Below, piece after piece: positions 1-12,727 of a stretch of DNA of 51,356 nt. The translations under genes and the position numbers were made by a program. Within the stretch, counting starts at the first letter, position 1, and each line of letters opens with the position of its first letter. The notes beneath the pieces were generated by a model. That model was not told the DNA's origin. It saw only the letters and a program-made list of their open reading frames with translations, and made no database searches. Origin of the DNA: Neelides folsomi (lineage: Eukaryota > Arthropoda > Collembola > Neelipleona > Neelidae). The stretch covers positions 1 to 51,356 of the forward strand of contig JAQGBZ010000415.1 in assembly GCA_034687125.1 (NCBI GenBank), in the 5' to 3' direction.

Positions 1-798
1 TACATATCCTTATTATAATTATTAATTAATAACATTTAATTGTTATTTAACAAATGTTAAATCTAATAAAGTTAAAAGTCATAGCTAATAAAGTTAAAAT
101 AATTCAATAAGTTTGAATGTTTAAAATATTGCGGTTTAATTGAACCTTGAAATATCAAAACAACTAAAATGTAATTATACAATTTTTCCTCAATTTAAAT
201 GTAAATAATTACATTCGAATTTTTTTTAAAGTTCTATCTAAAATATAAAAGTACAATCTTTGGTCGAATATTTTTCACTCCTTTTTCGGATTTGTAATAT
301 AAATCATTTTTCATAACTTTCAAGACATCTGCTTGCTACACTACACATTTTAACAATGTGGTAATTTCAAATAGAAATATAATTTTATCTAATTGTCAAA
401 ATTGCAACATTTTCTTCTTTTTCTAAAAACTTATATAAATTAATAAAATACTTAATATGATTTCTATTTAATTTATTTTATATAAAATTATTTTATTTTT
501 TAGGAAATTTCATGAAGAAAAACAAGGAACATTTCTTGCTCTTAAAGCAGAAAATTTTTATATTGCCCAATATCTTTTCTTAAGCTATAAAAATGATCTG
601 AATATTTTCATCAATTTCTAAAATCTGAGCAAAAAGAGCGTAATTTTGAAAACAAGTTCTCGAGGTTTTTCTGGAATTTGAATTCCCGCCTTCAGATTTT
701 GGCTTGACAACTATAAGACCTTATTTGTTCCATAATTCTTTGGTTATTCTTTCTTTTCTTATTTTCATAATTTCTTTTCTCTCATTCCCTATTACTTA
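1..798. other. AT-rich non-coding stretch
   Basis: I see no open frame with protein-like composition and no RNA gene here. The sequence is dominated by A/T runs. It lies downstream (in minus-strand terms) of the Transib remnant and could include more of its decayed 3' half, but no recognisable transposase motif is visible. Confidence 0.5.
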
Positions 799-1235
799 TT
801 ACCAACATTTTAAATTCAACCGATAAGATAAATAAAGCAAAAATTCGAAAATTCTGATCCAAGCATGCAATGGTATTAAGCCATAGTTTAACGCACCAGG
901 GATGGGAGTGAATGCATTACTCAAAGCATTGAAATTTGAGGGATTTATTCCGCAAATAGTACAGGCTGGGGATGATTTTACATTATTAACATTACGTAAA
1001 ACTTTTCCATCAATCAGGGTTAAATGCAAATCAAAAGTGATTAATAATTTTTGTTCATTAATAATATGCTCAAAAGGAACCAAATTCGAAATTTCAGCTT
1101 CGACAAATATTTATTCGAACGACTTTCTTTAGCAATTTGTAGTCTAAACTGACGACAAAATCTATCTGAGCCTGACCTGCCATGAGTTGCTATCTCGCAT
1201 TCGCCTGTGCGTTTCAAAAGCTTTTCATATCCCCG
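799..1235 (-). pseudogene. Transib (RAG1-like) transposase fragment, frameshifted
   Basis: This is a decayed piece of a Transib-family DNA transposase, the family from which the RAG1 recombinase derives. Two minus-strand frames carry it. Positions 1235 to about 1090 read RGYEKLLKRTGECEIATHG followed by SDRFCRQFRLQIAKES; the frame then shifts, and 1083-799 reads DGKVLRNVNNVKSSPACTIC and, further on, LNYGLIPLHAWIRIFE. The order DGKV, CxxC, then YGLxPLHAWIRxFE followed by a YRL segment is what I know from the zinc-binding insertion region of Transib/RAG1-like proteins. The catalytic acidic residues, the rest of the protein and the terminal repeats are not visible, so it cannot be active. The opposite-strand frame at 902-1132 is a shadow. 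The family call rests on recalled motif order, not a search. Confidence 0.7.
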
Positions 1236-3299
1236 AGTTTTTGAACAGCATTTAGATTAGCATAACTTTAATTGAGATAAATGCCTAATATAATGTTTAC
1301 CGAGATTAAATAGTTTAAACTTTGTGTTTTGTGTTTAAGCTTTTGTTCTAAAATATAAAAAAATTCTGTAATAGAAATAATAGAATAATGTAGTTATAAT
1401 AATATATCAGCTATTTTACAATTTGCACGACATGAGAAAGTTAATTAAATAAAATAAAGTTAATCAGGTAAATATAAGAACAATTAGTTAATAATTAACT
1501 AATTTAATAATTAATGATGAATAATTAATTATTAAACATTTGTTCATTGTGTGGAATAAAAAACCGTTCAGGTGAATGGTTTTAAATAGTGCGAGTGTTG
1601 AAAACTTCCGCCAATGTCCAAATAATTATAACAATTAAAATAATGAGATTTTTAAATGTTTCAAAGACGTGTCACGCAAAGGGGAAAATCCTTCTTTGCT
1701 CATCTCAGTTTCGGCTTCTTCCAATTGAGTTTAAATGTCTTGAATCTTCGTGTCTTTTGATGTCATGAAAGTGTTTTGGAAGATGTTCGGAAACTTGTGA
1801 TTATACACATGCCATGTTTGCTCATACTTTTTTATATTTAAAATTAAAGTTACGATTTTACATTAAATGCTATGATATATTACGTTAAATTAATGTACAT
1901 TAAATGCATTGGTATTAAAATGGTTTAACATTAAAAGTGCATTTTGGGTATTGTAAAGTCTATCAAATAATTTCCGTCTCTACCAGACCAAACATCAAGC
2001 ACAAGATCAGTAATTAAAATGCATATCTCATTTACACACTCTACAAACTTCTTTTTATATACCATACATACCATGTAATAGCTAATTCTTAAATTCTAAC
2101 TACCTGTACATTATATATATAAATATAATATTTAGTACAGATATAAATATTATATACATGTAGGTATACCTATCGTTATAGATTTATATTTATATATATA
2201 TACCTGCACGTTTACTGTAAAGTCCATATAAAAACGTATTTTGTTAAAATCATTCCATTTCTTGAGTTTTATCAAATGTTTTTAATGGGGGTTTTATAAG
2301 GAAAGTGTAAAAGAACATAAAATGCATTTATATTGTAAAATATACCTTTTATTCTTTTCATATTCTTTTTATATATTTTTCATATATATTTTTCTTATAT
2401 TTTTACTCTCTTTGTATGAGATTGAGTTTAATGAGATTTGTAATCTTCATTTTTGTACATTGATACTCTCACCTTTTTCTTCACCCCCAACTTCCAATGT
2501 TAATGTTAGGGCTTAATATTAGAGCTATTCTTAATTATGTTTAGTATCCTTAATGTTAGTTATGATAAGGTTAATTGTAACGTTAATGTTCATAGTAAAA
2601 AACTTTAGTAGTAAATGAATGGGGAAGTGAGAAAGGGCGGTTTTGATCATGATATTCGGGAGCCCACTTTGAGCCTAATTGTGATCTGGGCCAAAACTCC
2701 CTCTTTTTATCATAAGACTCATCAGGATATTACGACCCGAACTATATCTCACATGAATCAACTCAAATTCACTCTAAAACTCAAATCAACTCCAAGACTC
2801 AAATCCGCACAAATTCACGCAAATCTATAACTCTATAACTAACACCTTTTGCAAAAACTCAAAGGCTCTAAAACTAAAGCAAAAATGTATCTTTGGGCTA
2901 AAGTGTAGTTAAAGCTGTTAATGAGAAAAATGATTCAGAGTAGATGCGTGAGTCGCCGTGAGTATAAGAAATCCTTAATGGCTATTAAATCAAAAATCGT
3001 GAAATTATAATTGGCAAACTTGCCTGAATTTTGCGAAAATGAAAGTATTTTTTGTTTTTATTATTCCAAACACCGTTCTACATTTTTGCGAATGAGGTGA
3101 AAAAATACAGAAGGAAATAAATATAGGAAAATGTTGCAAAAAGTTATGAAGGTTTTTGGCTATGCAAAAATCCAAGATTTATTATAACGATTGCAATTCT
3201 ATAATTTCAAATGAATTTGAGTTTACTTGCAATTAATTCAACTTTAAAGAATTTAAGCTTAATTGCGATTAAATTAATGGTTTTTGTCTTTATATTGAA
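1236..3299. other. AT-rich non-coding stretch
   Basis: No coding signal is convincing. Several short frames occur (for example around 2322-2516 and 2615-2830), but their translations look like translated AT-rich DNA. A GC-richer patch lies at about 2615-2720. Runs of TATATA-type sequence occupy about 2110-2220. Confidence 0.45.
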
Positions 3300-3460
3300 T
3301 TTGTTGAGGATCAGCGCGAACGCAGATCCTCGCTAACAAAAATTGTACTCCCGAGTTGCAACGATTTGTCGCAATCGAAGTCTTCATTAATCCCGATGTG
3401 CAATGGAATTAACTCGAACTTAGGAGACATCCTTTGTGATCAATGTACTCCTTGAGCCAG
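3300..3460 (+). other. candidate non-coding (5' UTR) exon with splice donor
   Basis: This patch is clearly less AT-rich than its surroundings and ends at a near-perfect donor, GAGCCAG followed by GTAAGTGCC (GT at 3461). It has no long open frame; the two ATGs in it open only very short frames. It begins beside a 7-bp inverted repeat, GAGGATC (3306-3312) and GATCCTC (3325-3331), around a GCGCGAACGC loop. The downstream scaffold gene has an acceptor 12 bases before its ATG, with an in-frame stop between, so it needs an upstream non-coding exon. This patch could be that exon, implying an intron of about 30 kb. The link is inference; the patch could equally belong to an unrelated non-coding transcript. 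Confidence 0.25.
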
Positions 3461-6400
3461 GTAAGTGCCGAGTTAATGTCACAACTTCCCCCTTAACCTC
3501 CAAGAACATCTAACCAAACATGACCTCAACATCCACTTGAGAATACAAGGGCCAATTAACGTCCTCGTAACTAACGACATTTAATTACAATTAAGAATTA
3601 ATTATCTTAATCCATTTTTGCATGTGTTTATTCAGTTTGGTTAAATCCAATACATTTAATTTGACTTTTAATGTGGATTTGGATTTATTGAATGATCAGC
3701 CTTTATCTGGTGCACAAAATCTTTAAGTCTCATTCTGCCCCTCATTAATCTCCCTTTATTATAAAACCTTTTTATAAATATAATATTTGTTTAAATATTG
3801 TTTGGATGGGTTATCGTTTATTGAAATAGTCAATTAGGATTTATAGTTAATTGGAAATAGTTAATTAGAATTTTTCCATATTGAAACTAGTAATTACATA
3901 GCATTTATCATTAATTTAATTTAATATTAAAATTGTGAAGGGAAGTTGAGAATGAAAAATTGAGATATAAATTGGACGAAGGAATGTAAAGTGAAATTTT
4001 ATAAAATGTTTAAATTTTCATGTTTAAATTGCTTAAATTTTATAAAATGGTTAAGATTTTAATTAATTAAGCGGTCTCATGCAAATTGACGTTGGAAGGA
4101 ATGTTGACTCCAAGTGTGCCACTGCGGTCAAGAAGAAGGATCAAGTGAAATTGTTTCAAATAGAGCCGACGTTGGAAGTGTCAAAAATAATAAGGGGGTT
4201 GAAGCTTAGCACACTTCTCCAATTCCTCTCAGAACCAGGACGAAGGCAGTGAGAAGTGAGAAGAATAGAAATTCAGTTTAATGACCAAAATCATCAACAT
4301 GATGAAAATGATGATTGGGCCTATTGTAAACAAAATTTATTCCCCACATTCATTCAAATTAATCCATCAACATTCATTAAAATAATCAAAATAGTTAATT
4401 TACAGTTAATTTAACAATTCAATATTAAAACTTGACTTAATAAAGTTAATTTAGCGACACAATGTAAATACAATTGATTTTACAATTGAATGTCAATACA
4501 GATAATTTAATTACTATTAAATAAATAACATTAATTAAATAATTTTAGTTTTAAATAATTTACATAATTTGACCGGATTCGATATTTGATTGATGTTTGA
4601 TGTTTTACATCGGAATTCCCTCCTGGATTTCTAATGGTTCTAATAAATTGAATAAATTGACTCGAACCCATTGATTAAAATTCCATTGATCTTCTCCTGG
4701 CGGTTCTCTCCATAATTCGATGAGTCATAATTTGATGAATCGTAATTCGATGAATCTCTCCATATAATAAATATTCCCAGTTTCTCCATACCAAAACCGT
4801 TTTTGACATTTTCCTATCCTTCCCATACATTTCTATCTTTTCTATACATTTACATTTCCATACATATCCTATACATTCCATACGTTTCTATACATTTACA
4901 TAAATTTTCATATAACCATCATTTTCCTCACTGGTTCCCATATCAATTTGTATTTCTCCTTCAGCTTCCCATTTGATTTGTGATGGAGGAGAAAGGCGGT
5001 TTGATGGACGCGAGGAGATTTGGATTTTAATCGGCCTGGGAAAAACGAGTTTTTGCACATCTTCGCCAAAACTCTTTTTCTCCCTCCCCGTAAAGGCCGT
5101 AAAAGGACGGAAAATTTTCACAACAAAAATATTCTCAGTCTGACATTAAATAATCAAATAAAACAATAGAATTTAATAGGAATTATTACATCTGTTTTAT
5201 TGGCCATAATAACATCACTTTAAATCACGCTTATGTATAACCTCCCTGTATATGAATTCCAATCAATGTAATCTTAATGGGAATTTAAAAGTGTTGTTAA
5301 ACGGTCATAAGATTAATTTATATTCAATATATAAATTAAAAGAATTGAAAAAATTATCTTTTGATCGCAAGTCAAATTACTCATTTCACCTCCATTGGAA
5401 TCTCACAATGATCAAATTCATTCCCACTCGTATAATTACCATTAAAGGATTTAAAACTCTCATTATTGCCATTAACGATCAAATTCTGTCATTAAAGATC
5501 CGTTTTCCCCATTTAATCAATTTAAATAAAAATTATTCTGATTACTGTAATCCATTACACTTTGTTTACTTACTTTGTTTATTTACTTTGTTTCAATTAA
5601 GATCAACGTAATTGAAACTTTATATAATTTCTTAAACTTTCTTTCTCCTCTTCTCATTTTTCAATCTTTAACTCAAATTGTTTAACAGAAATTTAATAGA
5701 AATTGTTTAAATGAAAATCTTTAAATGAAGTTTAACTGAAATTGTTTAACAGATTTAACAGAAATTCTTTAACTATTGTTTATATGAAAATTGTTTAATA
5801 TTTGATTATTATCAAATTGGGTTTATAGTGTCAGAATGAAAGTCTGGGTTGAATTGTTTTCTTCTAATCCAAATGTGATCGGAGTGAGATTCACCTGGGA
5901 GGTTTCTAAAAATGAGTTTCCATTCTCTATGGAGTAAATTCTCCTCGTGGGGAGTTGATTAGTGGATTCAGATAAACTCAAAACATCTCTCATTCTCACC
6001 TTCAAAAGATCAATATCTTCATCCTACAATAAATAATAATAACCCACATGCATTCATATTTTCATATACATTCATATAACGTTTCTATACATTCACTTGC
6101 ATTCATATACCTATATAACATATTCATTTATATAAATACGAATCCTTATCAAAAAACGCAACAAAAGAAAACTCGAGCAAAAGTTGATCTTTGGGTTCAA
6201 CAAAAGATTAAATCATGTTTGATAAAAATAAATGCAAAGTTAAAAGCAATTAAAAATACAACACACAAACACTACAAAATAAGTATAATACAATGCAATA
6301 CAATATCTAATACAATATATATTTCTATACAGTTTAAAAGTTAAAATAAAGTTAAATAAGTTAACTAACTTAATCCAACTCAAAATAAATTACTTAAATA

Positions 6401-8522
6401 AGTTCTTTATTATTTTAAATTCTCTTAATGGTCCGTTGTTTGTTGTTGAGGCTTTAAATGTTCAACGGCCATTTGGAGTATTTGGGTTTCCTTCACATCC
6501 GCTGTTCTCTGAATTCCATCTTGAGTATGGGGAGGATCACACCCATCAACCGCATACAAAAATCCTTCAACTTATTACACATATAACAAATCCCTATAAG
6601 GATCTTTACACAAGATCATCACTCTGGAGGATTCCTATAACAAGTAGTTAAAACACAGATATACAAGTATAGCATAGCTATATACCAACTATAAGAATCT
6701 GTATACAACTATAAGAAAATTACAAGAAGCATATAATCTAATATATACGTACAATATTCCATATGACTTATATGAGAAATAGTAAAAACTGTACGAGTAT
6801 ACATTTTTCCTCCAATGGGTGATGAATGCAATTAAGCTATAGAGTTATTAAAGAGATATACCGTATAATCTTCCTGTATAAAATAATTTCTGTCTTGTCA
6901 GTATGAGATAAATACCTTTACCTGTATTCTTATAATCTTATAAAAGTACAGGTAAAGTGTTATACTTACAGTTTCATATGTACAAATAGAAACACATACA
7001 GTAGGTATGTTTCATGTGTATTTAAACTGTAGTGTTTCTTATGTTGGTTTCTTATATTAAGATCTTATATGAGCTATAGCTGTAGTGGAGAAGGGTTCGT
7101 TGAGTGAACGTAAGGTACAATATTGTACAGGTGGAAATGAAGACGTGTTCGTTGTTTTGAACCATAGGAATTCCAATGTTGGAGAATGAGTGTGGTGTTA
7201 GGTAAGGGCTGTAGGGGTTGCCATCCCCCGCTACAATTCACCTCCACAAAATTCACCTGAGATCGCCAGTCACTCCCAAGACATCAAACAAGACCAAACC
7301 CCTCCGTTAAATCAAAAACAAATACAATCCCACATCTTATATATTTAATATTTACACAGACAATATTTAAAAAATATAAGAAATACATTAAATATATAAA
7401 TTATATTAAAAATATTTTTTTAATACATAAAATATATTCTTATAATGTTTGTAATATATACAGTAATATAGTAAAATTATCTTTAAGGATCTACTGTATA
7501 CATTTAATAAATTTTGTACATATAAGGAAATATTTGAGTGTTTGTATCTCTGGAAGGAAGTTTCCCATTGTTCTTCTTCCTTCCCATTTTATTTCCCTTT
7601 TGGGAAAACAATACGTCGGATTGAAATCAAACAAAGTGAATTGAAATCTGGTTAAGGAAGAAGAACAAAATTGAAGGAAGTTTGGAGTTGACGAAGGTGA
7701 AGGAAAAGGAAAAAGTGAAGTTTGCAATCTTTTGAGGAAAATCAAAATCTTCTTCCTTCCAAATTCCTCACAAACCTTTGGCAATTCTTCGAGAAATCAT
7801 CAACTTTCCATCCACACAACTTGTCCAATTAATTCTTAATTAATTGAAATTAAGTTCATTAAGTTAAAATTAATGAATTAAATTCATGAAGTTCATGAAG
7901 TTTAACCCTAAATTATTAATTTTTCCTAACTGACATTTGGCACTTTTAAATCTTCGAATTTGACAACTTTCAAAGAAGATTTTCGAAATTCAAAGAAGCC
8001 GCCATAACGTTTTTAACAGTGATTGCTAATTAACTCGCCGGGATTTTATTAATTAATTCTAATTAAAGTTTTGGACAAATACAGTTAATATAGGTAACTG
8101 AAGTTAAGAAAACTCAAGAAATAACTAAAGTTAAGATAAAGTTAAAGTGAGAATTTTCCAAAGTCGCGTGAATAGTAATATAGTTAGAGTGACATTGTGA
8201 CATCCGACCTCTTGGGCCGAAGTAAAAGTTTATAATTTTGTTTGTAGCGAACGGCAAGTCACGAAGAATGAATTGGTCATAATCAGCGGAGATATCAAAA
8301 GTAAGTCTATGTCTTTTTTATTATAAAAAAACTGTACAAGTCAAGGGGAAACCGACCGGCAACTCTCGCCATAACGAACCCAAACGAAGGTGGAAAATGG
8401 CCAAAAATGAGACAAAAATGTTTAAAATGAACTTCATTTAATATTTCATATACCTTACATATAAATATACCATATACCATATTTTTATAGTTCGTAAAGT
8501 TGAAGCTCAGAAGCTCACAATG
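3461..8522. other. AT-rich gene-free stretch
   Basis: No gene is supported. Less AT-rich patches lie near 4080-4260 and 7190-7310, either of which could be regulatory DNA. Pyrimidine-rich runs with repeated CATACATTC and CTATACATT words occur at about 4790-4915 and 6048-6130. Open frames in the stretch are short and of low-complexity composition. Confidence 0.4.
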
Positions 8523-8665
8523 GTTGCCATGGAAGTTAACAATATGATATTTCTGTATATAGTTTCTATAGTTGCCATGGAAGTTAACAATATGATATTT
8601 CTGTATATAGTTTCTATAGTTGCCATGGAAGTTAACTATAATATATTTCTGTATAGTTTCCATGG
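8523..8665. repeat. 48-bp minisatellite, about 3 copies
   Basis: A 48-bp unit beginning GTTGCCATGGAAGTTAAC starts at 8523, 8571 and 8619. The first two copies are nearly identical; the third diverges after about 20 bases and ends near CCATGG. Because 48 is a multiple of three, the minus strand stays open through it and gives a spurious repetitive peptide, which I do not regard as a gene. Confidence 0.85.
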
Positions 8666-9955
8666 TATCTAACTAAGGTTGTATCTAAGGTTTTTTATAT
8701 TCTTTTGTGTTTAATCAACGTCCGCCGTCTGCCAACTCCTCAAATCTTCTCAAAATGGGGATGAAAGTAGATTTCGGCTAATTCCCTTTTAATCTACTTT
8801 GTAAATCAAACCTTCTGCTTTTCCTTCCCCTTTATTTACTTCAAAGTCTCCTTTTACATTCTTCACGTTTTTCATATAGAAAAGAACCCAAAACATTCGC
8901 AACATTTGTTCAATACTAAATACGTATAAATCCTATAGAGGTTAAAAGCCTTAAAGCAAACCTTAAAGCACAAGCTTTAACTATATTCAAGTTTTAACTA
9001 TAAAATACGTTAAAGTGTGAGGTTACATGAAGGCAAAGTTTAATTTAATGAATAAGCTTGAATTAAAGCTTTTAGTTAAATGTATAGTTAAAGGTTTAGT
9101 TAAAGCTTAAAGCTTAGTTTAAGGATTTTTGAAGTGAGTTAGTGACTAATTGTTTCTTCAATGTTTTCATCTTTTACAAGGAGGAATTGAAGGGAAAAGT
9201 AAGTAAGGCATTTGGGATTTGAATTGTTGGAGTTTAAATCCACATTGGGTCGGATGGGGAGTTTAAGAGGAAACGACGCGGGGCAACCTCATTCCATTAT
9301 ATGCAAAAGACAAAACCAATGTTTTAATTCTTTTATTTATTTCGTTTTATTTATTCCGATTGTGTGTTGATTTTGACTCATTTTGGGATTCGGTTTCAAG
9401 ATGAAGTTTACTCAGAATTTAATTTCTTTCAGTTTTGTTTTGAAAGCTCAAAGTCAAATTCCTTCAAGAAAAAATCAAAACAATCAAAAAATTAAAATGT
9501 TCAAAATAATCAAAATTGTGATGAAAAAATACTGAGGGTTTAAATGCAAGGCACGGAATGGAACCAACACATTTATTATAATATTTATTATTAAAGGGAG
9601 ACATTCTAAAATTCTAATAAAGCAATAAAAGGAGTGTAATTATTGTTCAGGACCAATCCGCCTATTACATTTAATCACAACCAAAATTGCATATTAAGTA
9701 ATTCTCCCCAAAACTAATTTTTGGATTTGGATAATAAAGTTAATAAAGTAATTTTCCACACAACATTCTTTATCATTCAAATATCGTAATGCTTATGAAA
9801 AATTCTAATGCTAAGAAGAACAAGAACTAAATGTAAGAAGTTGATTTAACAATGTCGTTAGTTTAAATTAAACCTCGCAAAATTCATAATCGCTTCATTT
9901 AGGTCTTTAGGCCATAATTTAACTAAATGAGGGATTTTGTCATTTTTAGTGACAT

Positions 9956-10050
9956 ATGACTATAATCTCCTAAATAGCTACATCCTTCTAAATATTATGT
10001 GACTATAATCTGCTAAATAGCAGCATGACTATACCCTGATAAATAGCTAG
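9956..10050. repeat. imperfect tandem repeat
   Basis: Three imperfect copies of GACTATAATCTCCTAAATAG begin at about 9958, 10001 and 10027. The spacing varies (43 then 26 bases), so this looks like a decaying direct repeat rather than a regular satellite. Confidence 0.6.
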
Positions 10051-11880
10051 ATTTAGTCCTTGTCATTATAAATGACCAAATAATGAGATTTTTTATTCCT
10101 ATTTGGTTTAAGGACAAGGAAAGGAATTTATTTCGTGTCATAAAATCATAAAGTAAATTTGACGTAGATCGTGCAAGTATAAAGGTAAACAAGAAGAATT
10201 GGTTTTGAAAGAGAGTATTTAAAAACCTTGTTGATTTTAACCATTATGATTAGGATTTTAAATCATGATCTCTTTTGTTTGCTCTTCCCTATTGAGGAAC
10301 AAAAAGGAATTTAATCCAACATTGGTTATACAAAAATTCATTACAAATCTCTTTTATATTCCTCATTACTCAATAACTATTAAACAACTTCAAAAACTTC
10401 AAACTCTTATTAAAATCAATGCATTTTTATATTAAGCACAATACATTTTATATTAAATACAATACAATTTCCATCCTTTGGATATTTTCCCCTTGAGGCA
10501 ATTTGATAGACAAATTGTGGAATTTGGTCAAAATTGGTTAGCCATTATTTTACAGCTAAAACCGATTACTTCGACTTTAACTCAACTTTAATAAAGGGAA
10601 ATAAAAAAGGAGATTTGGACATAAATCAAATATTTACGATCCTTTAGACTTTAGTGTATCTAATTCATACAGTAATTGTATATGTGTATTCCTTATATAT
10701 TTCTTATGCACTGTAAGTATTCTGTAGATGTAATAAAAATGTAGTTAGTTATTTGTTTCCCATTTACCCAATGGCACAGTGATCCAATGGACCTTTTACC
10801 TGTAATTTGACCACACAGGATTTCCCTATATTTATCTTAAATACACCTTTCCGCTATAAAAACCCTTCAGAGCACCATTCCTCTTTTTAAACTCTTTTAC
10901 CTCGTTTGGCTTTATTTAAAAAAACTCACGATTACGTTTATTTCCTATTTAAACTATTCCTGTACATTATATATACAGATACATATTATGTAAGTATGTA
11001 TTAATCTAGAGTACAAATAATATTTCTTGTGTTAATTTCTTATGATTCATATGAATGTGTAAGAAATCACATTTGTTGGATAAATGTTGAATAATGCGGA
11101 AAATGATGAAAATGGAGAACAATCAACACATAAATTTTCCCTCAAAGTGTGGAAAATCTCGGCCTGGTTTTCCAACTTTGAATTTTTAATTAAGGGGGCA
11201 ATAAACAAATAAAGAGTTCCTATACACATTACACTTTAACATTACATTACTTACATTTAACTTATAACTTACATTTAACTTAAGGATTATAACTAGACAT
11301 AAGATTCATAAATAAGAATAAGATTCTTCATATAAGAACATGTAAGTATTTTATTTATGTTACCAGAAAAGGCATAAAGATAAAATTGTTCATTTTCTTC
11401 CGGCGTTTCTCATCCTTTTCGTGTTGGTGGATTTTTATTAATTGCTTCTTTTATAATCCAAACTTTTATTTATTACTCTTTTATTTATAATGTCCCTAAT
11501 TGGAACAATGGAAGTTGTAAATTTAATATAAATGGTAATTGTAAATTATATTAATTTCTATTACAAAGATCTTATTTGAATTTTTATATCTTTGTGCGTT
11601 TATTCAATTTATTCTAAAAGTATAAACATTATTTATTCCAAAATATTGCTTATATACAGATAGTTAAATGAGTTATATAGGTTTGTATTTGTGTTATAAG
11701 GAATTGAAAGTTCACTTCCTCTTTCAATTCATCCCCAATAAGGAAATTTTGTTCCACCTGTTGATTGGACTCGGTGAGAATTTGCTAAACATATTGAACA
11801 TTAGGGACATCCCATTAAGTTTCCTATTTGCCTATTACGATAAATAAATATAAAGCTTCCTATAAATTCCAATACTAAAC

Positions 11881-11962
11881 TATGTACATATTACATGTAT
11901 ACTGTACATATTACATAAATATGGTATATACTGTACATATTTCATATACACTGTACATTTTC
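11881..11962. repeat. short tandem repeat, CTGTACATAT units
   Basis: The word TGTACATAT, usually preceded by AC, recurs four times, with ATTACAT or TTCATAT linkers. The units are about 15-30 bases apart. The core GTAC is self-complementary, so the stretch could also fold. Confidence 0.5.
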
Positions 11963-12708
11963 TATTTGAACTTTGAACATTATGAATTCATATGTGAAGA
12001 TTCAAAAGGAATCTCTGAATGTAAAAGAGAAAAAAATGATTTTGTGTTTGTTTAAGCGATTGAACGATCCGTGAAATTTGTTCATTTCCAAACACAGTTC
12101 AACATTTGTTGGTTGGACGCGAGAAGATTATTAACTTTAAATTATAAATCTTTTCAACTACCGGCTTTCATATACTTTACATAAATAATATATTACATAT
12201 AGTACATTCACATACATACAATACATATTACTGATATGTTTTTATTATAATATTATACCTTCATAAATATGTAAGATTTATAAGTAATAAAGTAGTTATA
12301 CGAATAAGACATTTTAAATTAAGAAAAAGTTAAAGAAAAGTGAAGATTTGTAATATAAGACATTCGTATCTAACAACTGCATTTTGTTTGCATGGTTGGA
12401 TGTGATTTCCATCCTCCACGCAGATCGTGCCTTCATTCAACTTCAACTCATCAACTTCTCAGGAAAGACATTGCAAATTGCGAAGGAAAAATTAAGAAAA
12501 AATTAAATTTTTCAAAAAACTATATTTTTCCAAACTTTTTTCTAATTCATTTTAAAATATAAAATTGAGTAAATATTCAAAATTTAAAAATTATAAAATA
12601 ATTCAGGAATTTTTTTAAAACATAAATTCATTTCCAATTCAATTTAGCTTTATTTAACTAGACGTTAAATAAATTTGAAAGTCAAAGTTTAATTTCTAAT
12701 TTTTATTC

Positions 12709-12727
12709 TCCGCGGCGGCCGTGGAGT
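12709..12727. repeat. GC-rich near-palindrome
   Basis: CTCCGCGGCGGCCGTGGAG is a near-perfect inverted repeat (one mismatch pair) of almost pure G+C in a region that is otherwise mostly A/T. I know of no specific factor for it. It may be a binding site or a remnant of a mobile-element end. Confidence 0.45.

Noticed and set aside
902..1132. 76-residue plus-strand frame
   Set aside because: It is the antisense shadow of the Transib-like fragment; only the minus strand shows the recognisable motif order.
8307..8663. 118-residue minus-strand frame with NFHGNYRNYIQKYHIV repeats
   Set aside because: The frame is open only because a 48-bp minisatellite is a multiple of three. Composition outside the repeat is not protein-like.
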